In this document: positions 34,515-43,442 of the stretch, one piece after another
How positions within the stretch are numbered: the first letter of the stretch is position 1
Layout: each line of letters begins with the position of its first letter
From: JAFGCL01 sp964423835
GTDB lineage: Bacteria; Chloroflexota; Dehalococcoidia; UBA2247; RBG-13-53-26
Direction: 5' to 3'
Length of the DNA: 64,000 bases
Assembly: GCA_964423835.1 (NCBI GenBank)
Contig: CAYRGJ010000016.1
Span: forward strand, 9,189-73,188
Position numbers and translations under genes: made by a program
The notes under the pieces: model-generated
Seen by the model: only the letters and a program-made list of their open reading frames with translations
The model's database searches: none
Told to the model about the DNA's origin: nothing

Positions 34515-37500
34515 CTAGTCCCCTCCAGCTTCAGCATCGCACCGGAGACACCTGGCAGCCTCCGACATTGCCTCTTGCGCGGTGTAGCCCATGCTGACCT
34601 CTTCAAACGAGCTGGTCCTCTTGCCGGGATGGAGCTCATTGATGGTCACCCGCGGTCTCTCCTTGATGTCCTCCGCGTCGTCAGGCCGGGGGATCAGGAA
34701 GGTCTCCTGGTCCGGCCGGTCCACCCTGGGCCCCAACTCCTGTCCCTGGAGATACCGGTTGATGGAGCACGCGGCCCTCTGGCCGGCGGCGATGGCCTCG
34801 ATCACGGTCGCCGGCCCGGTCACCGCATCCCCGCCGGCGAACACGCCGGGGCGGTCCGTGGCCAGGGTCCTCGGGTCGGCGGCTATGGTGCGCCCCGTGC
34901 CGATCTTGATGCCGTACTTCTCGCTGAAGCCGGTGTCAGGCCTCTGGCCTATGGCCTGAATCACGGTGTCACAGTCCACGGAGTACTCCGAGCCCTTTAT
35001 CGGGCGCGGCGACTTCCGCCCGCTCTTGTCGAACTCGCCCAGCTCCATGCGGACCATCTCCAGGCCGGTGACCCTGCCCTCCTGGCTCAGCACACGGGTG
35101 GGAGCGGTCAGCTCGTGTATCTGTATGCCCTCTTCCTCCACACCCACTATCTCCTCTTCGATGGCGGGCATGTCCTTCTTCTCGCGCCGGTAGTAGATGT
35201 GCACTTCCTGGGCGCCCATCCGCAGGGCCACGCGGGCGGAGTCGGTAGCGGTGTTGCCGCCGCCGATGACGGCCACCTTCTTGCCGATCTCCATGTCGCG
35301 CCCCAGGTTCACGTTGCGCAGGAACTCCACGGCGTCGTAGACGCCCTTCACGTCCTCTCCGGGGACCCTCATCCTCTCACCGGCGTGGGCTCCCACGGCC
35401 AGGAAGACCGCCTTGAAGCCCCGGGCGAACAGGGAATCGATGTCGGCCACGCGGCTGTTCAGCTGGATGTCCACGCCCAGCTTCTCGATGTTCCGGATCT
35501 CCTGGTGGAGCATCTCGTTGGGCAGGCGGTACTCGGGGATGGACACTGCCAGGCACCCGCCGGCCACCGGCAGCGCCTCGAAGACCGTGACCTGGTAGCC
35601 TTCCATGGCCAGGTCGTGGGCGGCCGAGAGCCCAGCGGGCCCGGCGCCGACTATGGCCACTCTCTCGCTCTTGCTGGGCTTCGTCCGGGGCATGTACTCG
35701 AAGCCTTTCTCGGCGGCCCAGTCGGCGGCGAACCTCTTGAGCTGCCGGATGGCCACCGGATCGTCCATCTGTCCGCGGCGGCACTTGCCCTCGCAGGGGT
35801 GGTGGCACACCCGGCCGCACACGGAGGGGAAGGGCAGCCGCTGCCTGATCAGCTTGTAGGCCTCTTCAAACCGGCCATCCTTGATGAAGGCGGCGTACCC
35901 TGGCACGTCCAGGCCGACGGGGCAGGTGTGCTGGCACGGCGCCCGGAACAGCCCGGCGCAGACCGCCGCCGGGCACTTCTTGTCGATGATGTGCTTCTCG
36001 TATTCCTCCCGGAAGTGGCGAATGGTGGACAGGACCGGGTTGGGGGCCGTCTGCCCCAGCCCGCAAAGCGAGGCCGAGCCCACCATCTCCGCCAGCTCCT
36101 GGAGGACATCCAGGTCTTCCATGGTGCCCCGGCCCTGGGTGATCTTGTTGAGTATCTCCAGCATCTTGGGAATGCCGGCCCGGCAGGGCAGGCACTTGCC
36201 GCAGGACTCGTCCTTGGTGAACTGGAGGAAGAACTTGGCCATGTCCACCATGCAGCTGTCCTCGTCCATGACGATGAGTCCGCCGGACCCCATGATGGCC
36301 CCCAGGCTGGTCACCGATTCGTAGTCCACCGGGGTGTTGATATGCTCTATGGGAATGACCCCGCCGGACGGGCCGCCGATCTGCACGGACTTGTAGGCCT
36401 TGCCCTTCGGCGGGCCGCCGCCGATGTCGAACACCACGTGCCCCAGGGGCGTACCGACCGGCACCTCCGCGATCCCGGAGTTGGTGATCTTGCCCACCAG
36501 GCAGAAGGTCTTGGTGCCGGCATTGCCTCCGACGCCCACTCCCTTGTACCAGTCGGCCCCCTTCAGCACGATCTGCGGGACGACAGACCAGGTCTCCACG
36601 TTGTTGAGCGTGGTAGGCTTGTCGAACAGGCCCTTGTTGGCCGGGAACGGCGGCCTCTGCCGCGGGTTGCCTCGCTTTCCTTCTATAGATATGAGCAGGG
36701 CCGTCTCCTCGCCGCAGACGAAGGCCCCGGCGCCCGGGAACACGTCGAGGTCGAAGCTGAAGCCGGTCCCCAGTATGTTCTGGCCCAGGAGGCCCAGCCT
36801 CCGGGCCTCGCTGAGAGCATGCTGGAACGTGTCAATGGCCAGCGGGTACTCCGCGCGGATGTAGGCATAGCCCTGGCGGACGCTGCCGATGGCATAGGCC
36901 CCGATCAGCATGCCTTCGATCACCGAGTGGGGGTTGCCCTCCAGCACGGAGCGGTTCATGAAGGCGCCCGGGTCTCCTTCGTCACCATTGCAGACCACGA
37001 ACTTCTCGTCCCCCTCCGCGCTGCGGACCATGCCCCACTTGCGCCCCGTGGGAAAGCCCGCTCCACCCCTGCCCCTGAGCCCGGACTTCAGCACCTCGTC
37101 CACCACCTCATCCGGCTTCATGGTGGTCAGGGCCTTGACAAAAGCCCGGTAGCCGTCGAAGGCGATGTACTCCTCGATGCTCCAGGGGTCGATGAGCCCG
37201 TTGAGGAAGAGGACAACCCTCTTCTGGCGCTTGTAGAACTCGATATCCTTGTTGGCCGGGGCCGGCTTGCTGGTTATGGGGTCCACGTAGACCAGCCGCT
37301 CCACTATCTCCCCGCGGACCAGGTGCTTCTCCACGATCTCGTCCACGTCCGCCGGGCGGACCCTGGTGTAGAGGATGTCCCCGGGGGTGATGGTAACGTT
37401 GGGCCCCTTCTCGCAGAAGCCGCGGCAGCCTATCTTGGTCACACTCACCCTGACGCGCTTCTCCAGCCCCCTCCTCTTGATCGCCTCCCGAAGGGCGTCC

Positions 37501-37670
37501 TCCACCTCGTCGGCGCCGGCGGCGGTGCAGCCCGTGCCCCGGCAGACCAGAACGTCTATCTGCCTGGCGTCCCTGAACTTGGCGAAGTTGGTGTCCTCCC
37601 GGATGGCCAGAAGCGGCCTCACCCGCTTCTTTATCTCGTCGAGGTCCTGCAAGGTGCTTATCTTGTTCAC
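34515..37670 (-). CDS. hoxF: NADH diaphorase HoxF/NuoF fused to GltD/NfnB-like flavin module
   Basis: 1051 residues, nearly twice normal HoxF. Order: thioredoxin-like [2Fe-2S] domain (Cys43, 48, 82, 86); NuoF core with FMN/NADH motifs (GLRGRGGAGFPTGRKW; NGDEGDPGAF) and [4Fe-4S] ligands in SCGKCLPCRAG and LCGLGQ; then from about residue 590 a GltD-like module with APCQHTCPVGLDV, CHHPCEGKCRRG, FAD motif VAIVGAGPAGLSAAHD and nucleotide motif VAVIGGGNTATDSA. Start is GTG 37670 after AGGGGGG; the longer upstream frame overlaps hoxE. Expected to exchange hydride with NAD(H) at FMN, while the GltD module may use NADP(H) or bifurcate, as in NfnAB. The same module is inserted in the HdrA at 13838. Confidence 0.92.
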   Translation of the reverse strand: MNKISTLQDLDEIKKRVRPLLAIREDTNFAKFRDARQIDVLVCRGTGCTAAGADEVEDALREAIKRRGLEKRVRVSVTKIGCRGFCEKGPNVTITPGDILYTRVRPADVDEIVEKHLVRGEIVERLVYVDPITSKPAPANKDIEFYKRQKRVVLFLNGLIDPWSIEEYIAFDGYRAFVKALTTMKPDEVVDEVLKSGLRGRGGAGFPTGRKWGMVRSAEGDEKFVVCNGDEGDPGAFMNRSVLEGNPHSVIEGMLIGAYAIGSVRQGYAYIRAEYPLAIDTFQHALSEARRLGLLGQNILGTGFSFDLDVFPGAGAFVCGEETALLISIEGKRGNPRQRPPFPANKGLFDKPTTLNNVETWSVVPQIVLKGADWYKGVGVGGNAGTKTFCLVGKITNSGIAEVPVGTPLGHVVFDIGGGPPKGKAYKSVQIGGPSGGVIPIEHINTPVDYESVTSLGAIMGSGGLIVMDEDSCMVDMAKFFLQFTKDESCGKCLPCRAGIPKMLEILNKITQGRGTMEDLDVLQELAEMVGSASLCGLGQTAPNPVLSTIRHFREEYEKHIIDKKCPAAVCAGLFRAPCQHTCPVGLDVPGYAAFIKDGRFEEAYKLIRQRLPFPSVCGRVCHHPCEGKCRRGQMDDPVAIRQLKRFAADWAAEKGFEYMPRTKPSKSERVAIVGAGPAGLSAAHDLAMEGYQVTVFEALPVAGGCLAVSIPEYRLPNEMLHQEIRNIEKLGVDIQLNSRVADIDSLFARGFKAVFLAVGAHAGERMRVPGEDVKGVYDAVEFLRNVNLGRDMEIGKKVAVIGGGNTATDSARVALRMGAQEVHIYYRREKKDMPAIEEEIVGVEEEGIQIHELTAPTRVLSQEGRVTGLEMVRMELGEFDKSGRKSPRPIKGSEYSVDCDTVIQAIGQRPDTGFSEKYGIKIGTGRTIAADPRTLATDRPGVFAGGDAVTGPATVIEAIAAGQRAACSINRYLQGQELGPRVDRPDQETFLIPRPDDAEDIKERPRVTINELHPGKRTSSFEEVSMGYTAQEAMSEAARCLRCDAEAGGD

Positions 37671-37681
37671 GTGTCGCCCCC

Positions 37682-38203
37682 CTATCTGCAGCCGCTCACT
37701 AGCTCTTTGACGGTGGTAGGCTTTACCCGCCGGTGGACATGCCCGTTCAGGGTGGCCACCGGCGCCAGGGCGCAGGCCCCCAGGCAGCGCACGGTGTCCA
37801 GCGACAGTACCCCGTCCGGGGTGGTGTCGCCGGGCTCCAGGTGGTACTCCTTTTTCATGACATCCAGGATCCGCTGACCGCCCCTGACATAGCAGGCGGT
37901 CCCCAGGCATACCTGGAGGACGTATTTCCCTCTGGGCACGGTGGTGAAGAAGTTGTAGAAGCTGACCACCCCGTTGACCTCGCTGAGCGGGATCTTCATG
38001 ATCTGCGAGATGGCCGTCAGCACCTCCGGCGGCAGGTAACCGACGCGCTCCTGGGATTGCTGGAGGACCCTGATCAGCCGCCCCGACTTGCCGGTGTTCA
38101 GGTCAACGATGTCGTTGACGTTCTTGAGGATGCGGGCGGTGTACTCAGCCCCGTCTTTGTCCGCCGGCAACGCCAGCTCTGCACTGGTTTCGACTGTCTG
38201 CAT
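37682..38203 (-). CDS. hoxE: HoxE/NuoE-like [2Fe-2S] subunit
   Basis: 173 residues. Thioredoxin-like ferredoxin with ligands in VCLGTACYVRGG and RCLGACALAP, typical of NuoE/HoxE, and the helical N-terminus of that family (VGYLPPEVLTAIS). The ATG 38203 is 5 nt after AGGAGGT; an upstream extension to 38332 has no ribosome site. First gene of the hox operon, 12 nt before the GTG of hoxF. It may act as an electron branch point towards ferredoxin in bifurcating hydrogenases. Confidence 0.93.
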   Translation of the reverse strand: MQTVETSAELALPADKDGAEYTARILKNVNDIVDLNTGKSGRLIRVLQQSQERVGYLPPEVLTAISQIMKIPLSEVNGVVSFYNFFTTVPRGKYVLQVCLGTACYVRGGQRILDVMKKEYHLEPGDTTPDGVLSLDTVRCLGACALAPVATLNGHVHRRVKPTTVKELVSGCR

Positions 38204-38544
38204 GCCTACCTCCTGCCTGTGAAGCCCAGTTTCTCGCGGGTGCCATTTGGCGGGCAGTCCATAAGAATAGAGGAGCCCCTGCGGCGGTCTCTCAACTGCC
38301 AGAGTGCTCCCGGTTCTTCGTGGCGGTGCCAAGTGAAGAAGAGGCCCACTATCACTGAGAGTCTGCCTTTGTCTGCACCTCCTGGTCCGCCCAACCGGGT
38401 CCTGGTATTTCGGATTACCCCTTTCGATCTCTCCACGAGTATCGTAACACGGCTCCTGGACGGAGACAAACGCAACTGCGTATGTGGTAGAATGGGCGCC
38501 AACTCGACGCCACTGGCGCTCCGTTTACTGCAGAAAGGACGGGT
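38204..38544. other. Divergent control region between hoxE and the Lon-like gene
   Basis: 341 bases without a supported ORF. A candidate -10 for the plus-strand protease is listed separately. For the minus-strand hox operon no convincing sigma-70 pair was found; GATACT-like and TATTCT-like hexamers occur with poor spacing, so the operon may need an activator or another sigma factor. Confidence 0.5.
38488..38493 (+). promoter_or_regulatory. Candidate -10 of the Lon-like protease gene
   Basis: TAGAAT followed by GGGCGCC; the best -35 (GAGACA, 38463-38468) is 19 bp away and weak. The -10 with its downstream bases closely resembles the ribD promoter (TAGAATGGCGCC at 47794). Leader about 45 nt to the ATG. 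Confidence 0.4.
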
Positions 38545-40971
38545 ATGACGAGGAAGCTGAACCCTGAAGACGCGCGCCGGACCTGTGACCCCGGGAGCCT
38601 GCGAATCGCCAGCACGGAGAACCTCGAAGCGCCGCAGGCTATCATCGGCCAGGACCGGGCCCTCAAGGCCCTGCAGTTCGGGCTGCAGATACAGAACTCG
38701 GGATTCAACATCTATGCCGCGGGCCCGCCAGGCACGGGCAAGATGACCGCCATCACCGGCTTCCTGGAGAGGCTGGCCCGGGACAAGGAGACCCCGAGCG
38801 ACTGGTGCTACGTCAACAATTTCGACGACCCGTACCGGCCCAAAGCGCTGAAGCTGAGGCCCGGGCAGGCGCTGCAGTTCCAGCGCGACATGCGGCGTCT
38901 TATTGAGACGGCCCAGACCGACATAAGGCGGGCCTTTGACAGCGAGGACTACTCCAAGCGGAGGGAGGCTACGGCCAAGGCCTTCAACGAGAACCGCGAG
39001 CGGCTGTTCAGCCAGCTCAACATGCTGGCCCACGACAGCGGCTTCGCCCTCCAGATGTCGAGCATGGGCATACTTCTGGTACCGCTGTCCAAGGGCAAGC
39101 CCCTCACGGACCAGGAGGTGCTGGCCCTGAGCCCCGAGGAAAAGGAGAGCCTCTCCCGGCGGCAGGAGAGCATCCAGGGGCATATCAAGGAGGCGGTCAC
39201 CCAGATGAGAAGCTGGGACCGGGAGGTCAAGGAGCAGATAGAGAAGATAGACCGTGAGGTGGTGGAGTTCATCCTGCAGACCTTCGTGGAGGACCTGGAA
39301 AGGAAATACAGCGAGGCCCCGGGGGTGGCCGACTACCTGGAAGCCGTGGGCAACGACATCATTGAGAACCGGGACCTGTTCCGATCGCCGCCGGAAGCGG
39401 CCGAGGGCAACCCCTTCGCCGCCAGGGCCCTGGCTGAAGCTTTCAAGAAGTACCAGGTGAACGTCCTGGTGGACAACACCAGCTTGAAAGGGGCCCCGGT
39501 GGTGACCGAGATGATGCCCACCTTCAACAACCTGATCGGTCGCACGGAGAAGGAGGCCCAGTTCGGGGCCCTCACCAGCGATTTCACCATGATCCGCCCC
39601 GGCTCGATACACCGGGCCAACGGTGGCTACCTGGTGATCAGGATGGAGGACATCGCGCAGGAGCTGATGGCCTGGGATGGCCTGAAGAGGTGCCTGCGGG
39701 AGCGCAAGATCATCGTCGAAGAGATGGCCGAGAGGCTGGGGTTCGTGACGGCCAAGACCATACTGCCGGAGCCGATCCCGCTGACGATCAAGGTTATCCT
39801 GATCGGAAACAGCTTCTACTACTATCTCCTGTACCGCTACGACCACGAGTTCCCGGAGCTGTTCAAGGTGAAGGCGGACTTCGACGATTCCATGGACCGG
39901 GACGAGGAGACCACCCGGCTCTACGCCGCCACCCTGTGCAGCGTCTGCACCAAGGACAACCTGCGCCACCTGGACAGCTCGGCGGTGGCCAAGGTGGTGG
40001 AGCATAGCTCCCGGCTGGCCGAGGACCAGCTGAAGCTCTCCACCAGGTTCGCCGAGATAGCGGACATAATCCGGGAGGCGGACTACTGGGCGGGGAAGCG
40101 GGGGCAGCCCCTGGTCTCCGGGGAGGACGTGTCCCAGGCCATCGAGCAGAAGGTCTACCGCTCCAACCTGATACTGGAGCGAATGAGGGAGATGATCGAG
40201 CGGCGCCTGCTGAAGATAGAGACGGATGGAGAGGTAGTGGGGCAGGTGAACGGCCTTTCGGTCATGGACCTGGGCGACCTCAGCTTTGGACGGCCCACCC
40301 GGATTACGGCCAGCACCGCCGTGGGGCCGGAGGGTGTGGTGCACATCGACCGGGAGGCCAAGCTGGGCGGTCCGATCCACACCAAGGGCGTTCTGATACT
40401 GGGCGGCATACTGGCGGAGCGTTTCGCCGGCGGGATGCCCCTGTCGCTGTCGGCCCGCCTGGTCTTTGAGCAGAGCTATGGTGAGGTGGAGGGCGACAGC
40501 GCCTCCAGCGCCGAGCTCTACGCCCTTCTATCGAGCCTGTCCGGTGTTCCCATCAAGCAGGGTCTGGCGGTCACCGGATCTATTAACCAGAAGGGCGAAG
40601 TCCAGGCCATCGGGGGCGCCAACCAGAAGATCGAGGGCTTCTACGACGTCTGCCGGGCCAAGGGGCTGACCGGGCAACAGGGGGTGGTCATACCGGCCAG
40701 CAACGTGCAGAACCTGATGCTGCGGGAGGACGTGGTCGAGGCCATCCGGGGCGGGCAGTTCCACGTCTACAGCGTGGAGAGCGTTGACGAAGGGATCGAG
40801 GTGCTGACCGGCATCGCCGCGGGCAGGCGCCTGGGGGATGGGCGGTTCGAGGCCGGGTCCATCAACGACCGGGCCCAGAAGCGGCTGGAGCGCCTGGCCA
40901 GGGTCATGCGGGAGTTCGGCAAGCAGGACCGGAAGGAGCGCCAGCCCCGGGCCAGGAAGAACAGCGAGTAG
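38545..40971 (+). CDS. Lon-related ATP-dependent protease (AAA+ with S16 Ser-Lys dyad)
   Basis: 808 residues. Walker A GPPGTGK with Lys66, a long coiled insertion (about 115-250), AAA+ core, and a C-terminal S16 protease domain with catalytic Ser652 (GDSASSAELYALLSSLS) and Lys695; the 43-residue spacing equals that of E. coli Lon. The N-terminal substrate domain of LonA is missing, so it belongs to the Lon-related AAA_32 type group rather than classical LonA. Cytoplasmic quality-control protease. ATG 38545 is preceded by AAGGACGGGT. Divergent from hox and followed by a hairpin. Confidence 0.9.
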   Translation: MTRKLNPEDARRTCDPGSLRIASTENLEAPQAIIGQDRALKALQFGLQIQNSGFNIYAAGPPGTGKMTAITGFLERLARDKETPSDWCYVNNFDDPYRPKALKLRPGQALQFQRDMRRLIETAQTDIRRAFDSEDYSKRREATAKAFNENRERLFSQLNMLAHDSGFALQMSSMGILLVPLSKGKPLTDQEVLALSPEEKESLSRRQESIQGHIKEAVTQMRSWDREVKEQIEKIDREVVEFILQTFVEDLERKYSEAPGVADYLEAVGNDIIENRDLFRSPPEAAEGNPFAARALAEAFKKYQVNVLVDNTSLKGAPVVTEMMPTFNNLIGRTEKEAQFGALTSDFTMIRPGSIHRANGGYLVIRMEDIAQELMAWDGLKRCLRERKIIVEEMAERLGFVTAKTILPEPIPLTIKVILIGNSFYYYLLYRYDHEFPELFKVKADFDDSMDRDEETTRLYAATLCSVCTKDNLRHLDSSAVAKVVEHSSRLAEDQLKLSTRFAEIADIIREADYWAGKRGQPLVSGEDVSQAIEQKVYRSNLILERMREMIERRLLKIETDGEVVGQVNGLSVMDLGDLSFGRPTRITASTAVGPEGVVHIDREAKLGGPIHTKGVLILGGILAERFAGGMPLSLSARLVFEQSYGEVEGDSASSAELYALLSSLSGVPIKQGLAVTGSINQKGEVQAIGGANQKIEGFYDVCRAKGLTGQQGVVIPASNVQNLMLREDVVEAIRGGQFHVYSVESVDEGIEVLTGIAAGRRLGDGRFEAGSINDRAQKRLERLARVMREFGKQDRKERQPRARKNSE

Positions 40972-40982
40972 CTGCGGGCCCC

Positions 40983-41001
40983 CCGGCAGCGGCGCTGCCG
41001 G
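40983..41001 (+). terminator. Hairpin after the Lon-like gene
   Basis: Perfect 8-bp GC stem (40983-40990 with 40994-41001), 3-nt loop, 11 nt after the stop. No T-tract, so it may only protect the 3' end or aid Rho-type termination. Confidence 0.4.
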
Positions 41002-41168
41002 CCAACCTGGCAGCGGCTGATGCCGGTCCACGGGCGACGGCGTCTGCCGGACGCGCCCCTTGACAGGGGCGGCCGTTTGTGAAACCATCCGTGGCGAATA
41101 TTGAATTCTTGTGACATCGCCTGCCCTGAGCGGTGATACCGGGTCAATCCAGGGAGGAAGCGCTGAAG

Positions 41169-41570
41169 ATGATGAAGGCCATTGCCCAGAACGACAACTA
41201 CGTCATTGCGGTGGACCCGGCCAAGAATCGGGCCTATCTGACGCTGATCGGGTACTGGAAGAGCCGCACGGAGGTGCCGGGGTATATCGATGATTGGAGA
41301 AAGGCCATACGCGAGCTGTCCAGGGGATTCACGGTTCTCTCGGATGTCAGTCGAATGAAGGCACCTCCGCAGGATGTGGTGCCGCTCCATACCGAAGCCC
41401 AGAAGGTCCTCATGGGCAGCGGCCTTTCCAGGGTGGCGGAGTTGGTGGGCAGTGATGTCATAACCAGGATGGCCGTCGACCGTTTCTCCCGGGAGTCGGG
41501 CATGTACAAGGGGACCTTCGATAACTGGAGAGAGGCTGACGACTGGCTGGACAAGAAGGAATCCCGCTAG
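41169..41570 (+). CDS. STAS/SpoIIAA-like small protein
   Basis: 133 residues. Pattern of alternating strands and helices (AVDPAKNRAYLTLIGYW, then FTVLSDVSRMKAPP, then a helix rich in Arg/Asp) matches the SpoIIAA-like STAS fold found as stand-alone proteins. No phosphorylatable Ser of classical anti-anti-sigma factors can be pinned down. Start ATG 41169 (or 41172) after GGGAGGAA; an ATG at 41133 has no ribosome site. Alone between the protease and pyrG. Signalling or ligand-binding role is inference. Confidence 0.6.
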   Translation: MMKAIAQNDNYVIAVDPAKNRAYLTLIGYWKSRTEVPGYIDDWRKAIRELSRGFTVLSDVSRMKAPPQDVVPLHTEAQKVLMGSGLSRVAELVGSDVITRMAVDRFSRESGMYKGTFDNWREADDWLDKKESR

Positions 41571-41698
41571 GAGCGGGCGCCATCGGAGGCTGGCCTACCC
41601 GGGCCGCATCCCTGGCCGGGATCTTCAGCCGGACCGGCCGCCGGAACAGGTGAAGAAAAGGGCTGCCGGAACAGCCGGAAAAGGCGGCAAAAATGGCC

Positions 41699-41726
41699 TT
41701 GACAGAGGGTCGAAAGCTGGTATACT
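41699..41726 (+). promoter_or_regulatory. Promoter of pyrG-transaldolase-rho
   Basis: Perfect TTGACA (41699-41704), 16-bp spacer, TATACT (41721-41726). Predicted start near 41733 with a leader of about 50 nt that ends in the AAGGAG ribosome site of pyrG. Confidence 0.8.
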
Positions 41727-41783
41727 TGTCGGTGGATTAAGTTCCCCTCGGTAACTGATACTCTTCACCGTAAGGAGCCCGCC

Positions 41784-43442
41784 GCGAAATACATATTCAT
41801 AACTGGTGGTGTGGTTAGCTCGGTTGGGAAGGGCATCACTGCCGCTTCGATTGGCAGAATACTCAAGAGTCGCAACATCGCCGTCACTATTCAGAAGCTC
41901 GACCCCTACCTGAATGTCGACCCCGGGACCATGTCCCCCTACCAGCACGGCGAGGTGTTCGTCACCCGGGATGGCGCGGAGACCGACCTGGACCTGGGGC
42001 ACTACGAGCGCTTCATCGACATTGAGCTGACGGCGGCATCCAGCGTTTCGACGGGACAGATCTACAGCTCGATACTGGCCGCAGAAAGGCGGGGAGATTT
42101 CCTGGGTGGCACGATCCAGGTGGTGCCCCATGTGACCAGCGAGATCAAGCGGCGCATCAGGGAACTGGGGGAGGCCAGCGGCGCTTCGGTGATGATCGTC
42201 GAGGTGGGTGGGACCGTGGGGGACATCGAGGGGCTCCCCTACCTGGAGGCCATCCGGCAGATGCGCACCGAGGTGGGGAGGGATAACGTGCTCTACGTGC
42301 ACGTGACCCTGCTGCCCTACATCGGGTCCACCGGGGAGCTGAAGACCAAGCCCACCCAGCACAGTGTCAACGAGCTGCGCCGCATAGGCATCCAGCCTGA
42401 CATTATCATATGCCGGAGCGATCGTCCGGTTACTGACGGGATCACGGACAAGCTGGCCCTGTTCTGCAGCGTGGAGAAGAAGGCAGTGATACCGCTGATG
42501 ACGGTCCAGACCATTTACGAGGTGCCACTGATACTGGAGGAAGCGGGCCTGGGCAACATCATGCTGGAAATGCTGAAGGTCCCCAACCGGGGTGAGGACT
42601 TGCGGGAGTGGCGGGCCCTGGTGGACGGGATGAAGACCCCCCGGGATCCCATACCCATCGCCCTGGTGGGCAAGTACGTGGAGCTTCAGGATGCCTACAT
42701 CTCGGTGCGGGAAGCCCTGGGCCACGCCGCCGCCCAGTTGAACTCCGAAGTCGAGCTCCGATGGGTACAGTCGGAGGACCTGACGAAGGACGATGCCAAC
42801 GTGGAGAGGTACCTCGGCTCCGTTCAGGGTATCCTGGTCCCCGGCGGGTTCGGCTACCGGGGCTTCGAGGGCATGGTCAGAACGGCCAGGTATGCCCGCC
42901 AGCGCCAGGTGCCGTACTTCGGTCTCTGCCTCGGCCTGCAGGTAATGGTAGTGGAGCTCTGCCGGCACATCTACTGCTCGGAGGAGCCAAACTCCACCGA
43001 GTTCATGCCCGACACACCCTACCCGGTCATAGACCTGCTGCCGGAGCAGCGGGGCCTGGAAGTCAAGGGGGGCACGATGCGGAAGGGGACCTACCCCTGC
43101 CAGGTGGTGCCCGGGACCCGCGCGGCGGTGGCCTATGGCGAGCCACTCGTCAACGAAAGACATCGCCACCGGTTTGAGTTTAACAATGACTTCCGCTATA
43201 CTCTGGAGCAGGCAGGACTCATGGCCTCCGGCCTGTCCCCTGACGGCAGACTCGTCGAGATCGTTGAGCTCAAGAATCATCCCTGGATGCTGGCAACCCA
43301 GTTTCATCCCGAATTCAAGTCCCGGCCGAACAGGCCGCATCCTTTATTCCTCGATTTCGTGAAGGCGGCGAAGCGGACCATGCGCGAGGGAGCGCAGCAT
43401 CCTTTGCCCCTGCAGGGAACGGAGGGGAAGGCTAGAGACTGA
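41784..43442 (+). CDS. pyrG: CTP synthase; start codon not canonical
   Basis: About 552 residues. Makes CTP from UTP, ATP and glutamine. N-terminal synthetase domain starts KYIFITGGVVSSVGKG (P-loop) and the C-terminal class-I glutamine amidotransferase has nucleophile Cys in PYFGLCLGLQ and QFHPEF. The family begins with Met just before KYIF, but here the codons before AAA(41787) are GAG CCC GCC GCG, with no ATG/GTG/TTG. AAGGAG (41772-41777) is spaced 6 nt from GCG 41784, so translation most likely starts there or the original ATG/GTG was mutated or misread. The first canonical codon, GTG 41811, would delete the P-loop strand and is improbable. The TGA overlaps the next ATG by one base. Confidence 0.9.
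   Translation, partial: AKYIFITGGVVSSVGKGITAASIGRILKSRNIAVTIQKLDPYLNVDPGTMSPYQHGEVFVTRDGAETDLDLGHYERFIDIELTAASSVSTGQIYSSILAAERRGDFLGGTIQVVPHVTSEIKRRIRELGEASGASVMIVEVGGTVGDIEGLPYLEAIRQMRTEVGRDNVLYVHVTLLPYIGSTGELKTKPTQHSVNELRRIGIQPDIIICRSDRPVTDGITDKLALFCSVEKKAVIPLMTVQTIYEVPLILEEAGLGNIMLEMLKVPNRGEDLREWRALVDGMKTPRDPIPIALVGKYVELQDAYISVREALGHAAAQLNSEVELRWVQSEDLTKDDANVERYLGSVQGILVPGGFGYRGFEGMVRTARYARQRQVPYFGLCLGLQVMVVELCRHIYCSEEPNSTEFMPDTPYPVIDLLPEQRGLEVKGGTMRKGTYPCQVVPGTRAAVAYGEPLVNERHRHRFEFNNDFRYTLEQAGLMASGLSPDGRLVEIVELKNHPWMLATQFHPEFKSRPNRPHPLFLDFVKAAKRTMREGAQHPLPLQGTEGKARD

Noticed and set aside
34020..37877. 1285-residue plus-strand open frame opposite hoxF/hoxU
   Set aside because: Codon shadow of the NuoF-GltD and NuoG-like genes; no domain recognised and no ribosome site.
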